Shown here: piece by piece, positions 59,647-64,000 of the stretch
How the letters are laid out: the number at the start of each line of letters is the position of its first letter
Position numbering within the stretch: the first letter of the stretch is position 1
DNA from: Blautia hansenii
GTDB taxonomy: Bacteria > Bacillota > Clostridia > Lachnospirales > Lachnospiraceae
Assembly: GCF_013304445.1 (NCBI RefSeq)
Contig: NZ_JAAITA010000003.1
Span: forward strand, 181,610 to 245,609
DNA: 64,000 bases
Direction: 5' to 3'
Notes under the pieces: model-generated
Database searches by the model: none
What the model saw: only the letters and a program-made list of their open reading frames with translations
What the model was told of the DNA's origin: nothing
Program-made: the position numbers and the translations under genes

Positions 59647-60650
59647 AACTGAAACATATCGCTATTATTGGCAGTCTGTTTCCTATCCTCTTTTCTCTGG
59701 TGCTGTTCTTTGGTGTCCTCATTAGTGCGGACAGCGACGACGAGAACAGCAACTTTTCTTCGGGCATTACGGGTATGAACTTATCCGCAGAAGTTTTGAA
59801 ACATCAGTCTATGGTAGAAAAATACGCCAGAGAAAACGGTATCTCCGAGTATGTCAATGTGCTACTTGCTATCATTCAAGTAGAAAGTGGCGGTACGGCA
59901 GAAGATGTCATGCAGTCCAGCGAAAGTCTGGGACTACCGCCCAACTCTTTAGATACGGAAAGCTCAATCAAGCAGGGGTGTAAATATTTTGCGTCCCTGC
60001 TTTCTTCCTGCAAAAAGCAAGGTATCGACGATTTGAATGTAACGATACAGTCCTATAACTATGGAGGTGGTTATGTGGGATATGTGGCAGGAAACGGGAA
60101 AAAACATACATACAATTTGGCGGAAAATTTCGCAAAAGAAAAATCGGGTGGAAAGAAAGTAACCTACACCAATCCGATAGCCGTTGCGAAAAATGGTGGC
60201 TGGCGTTGGAACTATGGAAATATGTTTTATGTGGAATTAGTCAATCAGTATTTGACTGTTCCTCAAATATCGGGCGAACTGGCACAAAAGATAATGAATG
60301 AAGCGTTGAAATATCAAGGGTGGAAGTATGTGTATGGCGGTAGCAACCCCAACACTTCCTTTGACTGTTCGGGATTGACGCAATGGTGCTATGGAAAAGC
60401 TGGTATCTCCTTACCGAGAACGGCACAAGCCCAGTATGACGCTACCCAACATCTTCCACTTTCGCAGGCAAAGGCTGGCGATTTGGTATTTTTCCATTCT
60501 ACCTATAACGCTGGTTCGTATGTAACACACGTCGGTATTCTCGTTTCACCGACACAGATGTACCATGCAGGCGACCCGATAGGATATGCAGACTTAAATA
60601 GTAGTTACTGGCAACAGCACTTAATCGGTGCAGGACGAGTAAAACAATAG
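59643..60650 (+). CDS. Lysozyme-like/NlpC-P60 cell-wall hydrolase (TcpG, Tn916 Orf14-like)
   Basis: The 335-residue protein has an N-terminal anchor (about 5-28) and a lysozyme-like domain with the catalytic Glu81 in VNVLLAIIQVESGG. An NlpC/P60 endopeptidase domain follows, with Cys242 in FDCSGLTQWCY and His near 297 in VTHVGI. It opens peptidoglycan locally so that the mating channel can pass the wall. Both enzyme domains look intact. It overlaps the preceding gene by four bases. Confidence 0.94.
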   Translation: MKLKHIAIIGSLFPILFSLVLFFGVLISADSDDENSNFSSGITGMNLSAEVLKHQSMVEKYARENGISEYVNVLLAIIQVESGGTAEDVMQSSESLGLPPNSLDTESSIKQGCKYFASLLSSCKKQGIDDLNVTIQSYNYGGGYVGYVAGNGKKHTYNLAENFAKEKSGGKKVTYTNPIAVAKNGGWRWNYGNMFYVELVNQYLTVPQISGELAQKIMNEALKYQGWKYVYGGSNPNTSFDCSGLTQWCYGKAGISLPRTAQAQYDATQHLPLSQAKAGDLVFFHSTYNAGSYVTHVGILVSPTQMYHAGDPIGYADLNSSYWQQHLIGAGRVKQ

Positions 60651-60666
60651 AAAGGACTTGAAAAAT

Positions 60667-61569
60667 ATGTTTAAGAAGAATAAGAAACAGACAGAAAATG
60701 TCAAAGAAAAAAAGGTGCGTACTGTCAAGGTAGGCACACATAAGAAAACCGTGATTGCGTTGTGGGTGGTGCTTATCGCAAGCGTGAGCTTTGGGGTGTA
60801 TAAGAATTTTACCGCTATCGACCAGCACACCACCCATGAAAAAGAAATCATTGAGCTTCGCTTGCAGGACACCAACGGGATAGAAAATTTCGTGAAGAAC
60901 TTCGCAAAGTCCTATTACACATGGAATAACAGCAAAGAAGCGATTGACGCAAGGACGCAGGCAATCAGCGGTTATCTGACAAAGGAATTGCAGGACTTGA
61001 ATGTAGATACAATCCGAACCGATATACCGACCAGCTCCACGGTTACAGATGTGATTGTGTGGAGTATCGAACAGTCGGGAACGGACACTTTTTCTGCTAC
61101 CTACGAAGTAGATCAGCAGATAAAAGAGGGAGAACAGACAAGTAATGTCAAGGCAACCTATACTGTAAAAGTCCATGTAGACGCTGACGGGGATATGGTA
61201 ATCATTCAGAACCCTACCCTTGCACCAGCAATCGAGAAATCAGACTACGAACCAAAAGCACCAGAAGCCGACGCAAGTGTGGACACTGATACCGTTAATG
61301 ACGCTACCACATTTCTGGAAACATTCTTTAAGCTGTACCCGACAGCCACAGAAAAGGAGCTTACCTACTATGTATCGGGAAATGTGCTTGAACCTATCGG
61401 CAGGGACTACCTTTATTCTGAATTGATAAATCCTATTTTTACAAAGGACGGGGACAATGTGAAAGTAAAAGTTTCCGTAAAATTCCTTGATAATCAGACA
61501 AAAGCTACGCAGGTATCACAATACGAGCTTGTGTTACATAGGGATAGCAACTGGAAGATTGTAGGATAA
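60667..61569 (+). CDS. Conjugal transfer protein TcpC (Tn916 Orf13-like)
   Basis: The 300-residue protein has a basic cytoplasmic head, one transmembrane helix (about 28-46) and an extracellular part with two NTF2-like domains. The pattern YTWNNSKEAIDARTQAISGYL is typical of the TcpC family, a VirB8-like scaffold of the mating channel. I chose the ATG at 60667 over a TTG three codons earlier because of AAAGGA spacing. It is the last conserved transfer gene in the window. Confidence 0.92.
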   Translation: MFKKNKKQTENVKEKKVRTVKVGTHKKTVIALWVVLIASVSFGVYKNFTAIDQHTTHEKEIIELRLQDTNGIENFVKNFAKSYYTWNNSKEAIDARTQAISGYLTKELQDLNVDTIRTDIPTSSTVTDVIVWSIEQSGTDTFSATYEVDQQIKEGEQTSNVKATYTVKVHVDADGDMVIIQNPTLAPAIEKSDYEPKAPEADASVDTDTVNDATTFLETFFKLYPTATEKELTYYVSGNVLEPIGRDYLYSELINPIFTKDGDNVKVKVSVKFLDNQTKATQVSQYELVLHRDSNWKIVG

Positions 61570-61575
61570 TAAGCT

Positions 61576-61623
61576 AGACAAAGGTTTGTATACTACTTTT
61601 TAGTAGTGTATAAGCCTTTGTCA
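61576..61623 (+). terminator. Long inverted repeat after tcpC
   Basis: GACAAAGGTTTGTATACTACT pairs with AGTAGTGTATAAGCCTTTGTC apart from a few wobbles around TTTT. It probably ends the transfer transcript or protects its 3' end. CTACTAAAAAG is repeated just after it. Confidence 0.65.
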
Positions 61624-61767
61624 GAAACTACTAAAAAGTTGGAAATTCATTTCTTATCATGTTATTTTAGGTGTAAGTAAGGGATAGTGGATAAAATTAC
61701 TGCATTGACTTTCCCCTTACGTCAAGGTGTAACATGAGAATAGAAGTAAGTTGATAGGAGGATATTT

Positions 61768-62589
61768 ATGTTATCTATTGGTGAATTTTCAAAGATATGT
61801 AAAGTTTCTACAAAAACACTTCGTTATTATGATGAAATCGGACTTATAAATCCCAGTAAAATCAATCAAGAGAATGGTTATAGATATTATTCCATTGAGC
61901 AATTAGAAACTATGTTACTTATAAACCGTTTAAAACAGTATAATTTTTCTTTGGAAGAAATCAAAGTGATTATTACATCAGAAGAAATACCAAATGAAAA
62001 ATTATCCATAGAGCTTTATAAGAAAAAGGCAGAATTAGAAAAGCAAATACAGATATATTCACAAATTACAGAACAATTAAATGAGGATATAGCAGTTTTG
62101 AAACAAGGAAAATCAATCATGTCTTATTTGAATAAGATTGATGTACAACTTGTTGAAATACCAACTATGTATTTGGTTTCTGTTCGTAAAATGGTTTATA
62201 AGTTTGAAATGGAAGAACAATACGCTTGTTGTTTTAATTCAATATTAAGAAAAATTCAACATGACAAATTAACTGTCAATGCTCCACCTATGGTACTTTA
62301 TCATAGTGATGAGTTTACTCCTTTGGGTTTGGACACAGAATTTGCTATTCCAGTAGAAGAATTTGTTACGGGAACTCGAGATTTTCGCCCCGGACTATGC
62401 TTAAAAACAACTTTACATGGCAGATATTCTAATTTGCCTTCTATTTATACGAAACAATGTGAATGGGCAGAGCAGAACGGTTATGAAAATAATGGTCCGC
62501 TTTATGAAGTTTATATTACCGATTTGACACAAACTTCAAACGAAGATGAACTTATAACTGAAATTTATTATCCAGTAAAAAAGAAATAG
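61768..62589 (+). CDS. MerR-family regulator with effector-binding domain
   Basis: The 273-residue protein has an N-terminal MerR helix-turn-helix (MLSIGEFSKICKVSTKTLRYYDEIGLI), a coiled coil near 80-118 and a C-terminal GyrI-like effector domain (VQLVEIPTMYLVSVRKMVYKF). This is the BmrR/BltR plan of multidrug-responsive activators. It is AT-rich and lies just before a hydrolase gene, which it may control. It occupies the ICE region that carries tet(M) in Tn916. Confidence 0.9.
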   Translation: MLSIGEFSKICKVSTKTLRYYDEIGLINPSKINQENGYRYYSIEQLETMLLINRLKQYNFSLEEIKVIITSEEIPNEKLSIELYKKKAELEKQIQIYSQITEQLNEDIAVLKQGKSIMSYLNKIDVQLVEIPTMYLVSVRKMVYKFEMEEQYACCFNSILRKIQHDKLTVNAPPMVLYHSDEFTPLGLDTEFAIPVEEFVTGTRDFRPGLCLKTTLHGRYSNLPSIYTKQCEWAEQNGYENNGPLYEVYITDLTQTSNEDELITEIYYPVKKK

Positions 62590-62666
62590 GTATACATCAA
62601 AGATTAAAATTTTTGTGAATAGAAGTTTCAGATACAATAACGTGAAATGGAGATGAGATTGATACT

Positions 62667-63656
62667 ATGAATAGAAAAGAACTACACGATTTTATTAAAG
62701 AGAAACAGCCTAATATCTGTCAAATATCATGCTACAAAGACGGTAAAGAAGTTTATTCTGATGAATGGAATAATTATAAAAAAGGAGATGCTTGTCATGT
62801 TATGTCTGCAACCAAAAGTATCGTAGCATTACTTGTAGGAATAGCACTTGATAAAGGATTTATAAAAAGCATAGACCAACCCGTATTAGATTTTTTCCCT
62901 GAATATAAAATTAAAAGAGGAGAAAAAACAATTCAAAAAGTTACAATCAAGCATTTACTGACTATGACTGCACCATATAAGTATAAGTACGAACCGTGGA
63001 CTAAAATTTGCTCAAGTGATGATTGGACTGTTTCAGCTTTAGATTTTCTAGGTGGAAGAAAAGGATTGACTGGACAATTCAAATACTCGACTTTAGGCAT
63101 ACATATACTAACTGGTATTATATCGAAAACGAGTGGTCTAAAAGTTGTGGACTTTGCAAATAAGTTTTTATTTGAACCCATTGGAGTAGAAAAACATATA
63201 AATTATTTAGCGGAAACTGCCGAAGAACATAAACACTTTACCATGTGTAAAGACCCACAAAAAAACATATGGTTTTGCGACCCAAAAGGAATAGGAACAG
63301 CAGGCTATGGTTTATGCTTTTCTGCAACAGACATGGCAAAAATCGGACAACTTTGCTTAGATAAAGGCGTTCATAAAGGGAAACAAATTATATCATCTAA
63401 ATGGATTGAAGAAATAACGAAGCCAAATTATAAATGTGGAGAAGAATATAGAAATATGTCTTATGGGTATCTTTGGTGGATTGTGAATGAAAATGTATAT
63501 GCAGCCATAGGAAATAGTGGGAATGTTATATATGTAAATTCGTCAGAAAATATAGTGATAGCAGTTACATCATATTTTAAGCCAACAATATTTGACCGTA
63601 TAGATTTTATACAAAAGTATATTGAGCCATTTATTACTATTAGGAGAACTTTGTAA
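62667..63656 (+). CDS. Serine beta-lactamase-fold hydrolase (class C/EstB-like)
   Basis: The 329-residue protein has the SxxK nucleophile motif SATK at 47-50 and the second motif YST at 140-142, with GYGLCFSATDMAKIGQLC typical of the beta-lactamase-related (AmpC/DD-peptidase) family. There is no signal peptide, so it acts in the cytoplasm and is unlikely to be a secreted beta-lactamase. Esterase or peptidase activity is more plausible. It directly follows the MerR regulator and abuts the next small gene. Confidence 0.86.
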   Translation: MNRKELHDFIKEKQPNICQISCYKDGKEVYSDEWNNYKKGDACHVMSATKSIVALLVGIALDKGFIKSIDQPVLDFFPEYKIKRGEKTIQKVTIKHLLTMTAPYKYKYEPWTKICSSDDWTVSALDFLGGRKGLTGQFKYSTLGIHILTGIISKTSGLKVVDFANKFLFEPIGVEKHINYLAETAEEHKHFTMCKDPQKNIWFCDPKGIGTAGYGLCFSATDMAKIGQLCLDKGVHKGKQIISSKWIEEITKPNYKCGEEYRNMSYGYLWWIVNENVYAAIGNSGNVIYVNSSENIVIAVTSYFKPTIFDRIDFIQKYIEPFITIRRTL

Positions 63657-63881
63657 ATGATGGGATTAAAAAAACGAGATATAAAAAAGGCATTAAAAGC
63701 TGGTGCAAAGGCTGGCGGTGTATCATTGACTGATGTTCGGGCTGATATTGAAGCAACAATTGATGAAGCTATGAACAGTACCGACTCTGATGTGCAGGCA
63801 AATTTCAAAAAGTATTTTGGAAATAAACGCCCTACACCAGAAGAATATATTTACAAGATTACGAAAAAGACAAAGGTTTAA
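63657..63881 (+). CDS. Small conserved mobile-element protein, 74 aa
   Basis: The start ATG directly follows the previous TAA, so it is translationally coupled. The product is basic and helical: [35 protein letters not shown], then [16 protein letters not shown]. Similar short proteins occur in Lachnospiraceae mobile elements and are sometimes labelled Spo0A C-terminal-like, but I cannot confirm that fold. No catalytic motif is visible. A DNA-binding or accessory role is possible. Confidence 0.6.
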   Translation: MMGLKKRDIKKALKAGAKAGGVSLTDVRADIEATIDEAMNSTDSDVQANFKKYFGNKRPTPEEYIYKITKKTKV

Positions 63882-63889
63882 TCTAATAT

Positions 63890-63919
63890 TGTTTGCTCCC
63901 TGCGGAGCAGATCAGCAAA
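63890..63919 (+). terminator. Hairpin after the small gene
   Basis: GTTTGCT pairs with AGCAAAC, with CTGC/GCAG inside. There is no T-tract, so it may be a weak terminator or a mobile-element end. Confidence 0.35.
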
Positions 63920-63940
63920 CAAAAGCTAGAAGAATACCAC

Positions 63941-64000
63941 TAAAAGGGAGTATCCCAAAGTTTGTGTAAACCTTCAAACTGATGTAAGATAGACTTACCA
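63941..64000. other. Possible IS256-like terminal sequence at the window edge
   Basis: The stretch GGGAGTATCCCAAAGTTTGT followed by GTAAACC recalls terminal repeats of IS256-family elements in Lachnospiraceae. The transposase would lie to the right, outside the window, so this is only a hint. Confidence 0.3.

Larger units (their letters stand above)
42850..64000. mobile_element. Tn916-family integrative conjugative element, left part
   Basis: Gene order Orf23-22-FtsK(21)-oriT-MobT(20)-TcpD-ArdA-TcpE(17)-VirB4(16)-Orf15-Orf14-Orf13 is that of Tn916. Genes are all on the plus strand, densely packed, and with codon use unlike the chromosomal side (frequent GGCGA, CAGACG, GACGG contexts). Integrase, excisionase and regulatory genes would follow on the right and are not seen. 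There is no tetracycline resistance gene in the visible part; the equivalent position holds a MerR regulator and a hydrolase. Extra cargo genes interrupt the backbone at 47.2-47.8 kb and 51.0-53.2 kb. Confidence 0.93.

Overview
The window is low-GC Firmicutes DNA and most resembles a gut Lachnospiraceae (Blautia-like) chromosome. This is judged from gene content: a PdaB-type sporulation deacetylase, class III ribonucleotide reductase, rubredoxin, MutS2, RlmD, tRNA genes without encoded CCA, and a Tn916-type conjugative element. No database search was possible, so the genus is an inference.

Bases 1-42,890 are chromosomal. In order: the tail of a cation/proton antiporter; an ABC exporter; an aminotransferase; a HAAS/DUF1700 protein; a 50-aa Asn/Lys-rich protein behind a strong hairpin; and a run of rhodanese, yfcE, a THUMP RNA methyltransferase, rdgB and a second phosphoesterase. 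A seven-tRNA operon follows (Pro, Gly, Arg, His, Gln, Lys, Leu), then an EAL phosphodiesterase, a sigma/anti-sigma pair and pdaB. Next is a SARP/BTAD-type giant regulator directly upstream of hutH and a transporter, with no other hut genes. A decayed group IIC intron sits on the terminator behind that transporter. Then come rubredoxin, an aldose epimerase-like protein, dapF, a MATE pump, nrdD, an antiporter, a B12/radical-SAM protein, nth, an exonuclease, an AIR-synthase-like protein and trmL. A mutS2/response-regulator/histidine-kinase operon runs on the minus strand, followed by an HtrA-like protein that lacks its catalytic His and Asp, a YhaM-type exoribonuclease and rlmD.

From about 42,850 to the window end lies a Tn916-family integrative conjugative element (ICE) inserted at the 3' end of rlmD. 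It opens with a 1017-aa sortase-anchored adhesin and a strongly foldable leader. The transfer module follows in Tn916 order: two DUF961 proteins (Orf23/22), FtsK/TcpA (Orf21), oriT, MobT relaxase (Orf20), DUF3789, TcpD, two ArdA proteins, TcpE (Orf17), VirB4 (Orf16), VirB6-like (Orf15), NlpC/P60 (Orf14) and TcpC (Orf13). A MerR regulator, a beta-lactamase-fold hydrolase and a small protein occupy the usual cargo position. Integrase and excisionase are not in the window.

The most unusual structure is a set of four cargo genes (GNAT-like protein, two alpha/beta hydrolases, an XRE regulator) spliced into two points of the transfer operon. All four are followed by almost the same 31-base terminator hairpin. 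Each lies downstream of a TTGTRG-17-TATAAT promoter, although the XRE gene also has a longer leader of its own. Between the last three, the repeat joins the 3' end of tcpD to the ribosome-binding site of the next backbone gene, the signature of tandem cassette accretion. These terminators lie inside an operon that must be read through for conjugation, which implies an antitermination mechanism.
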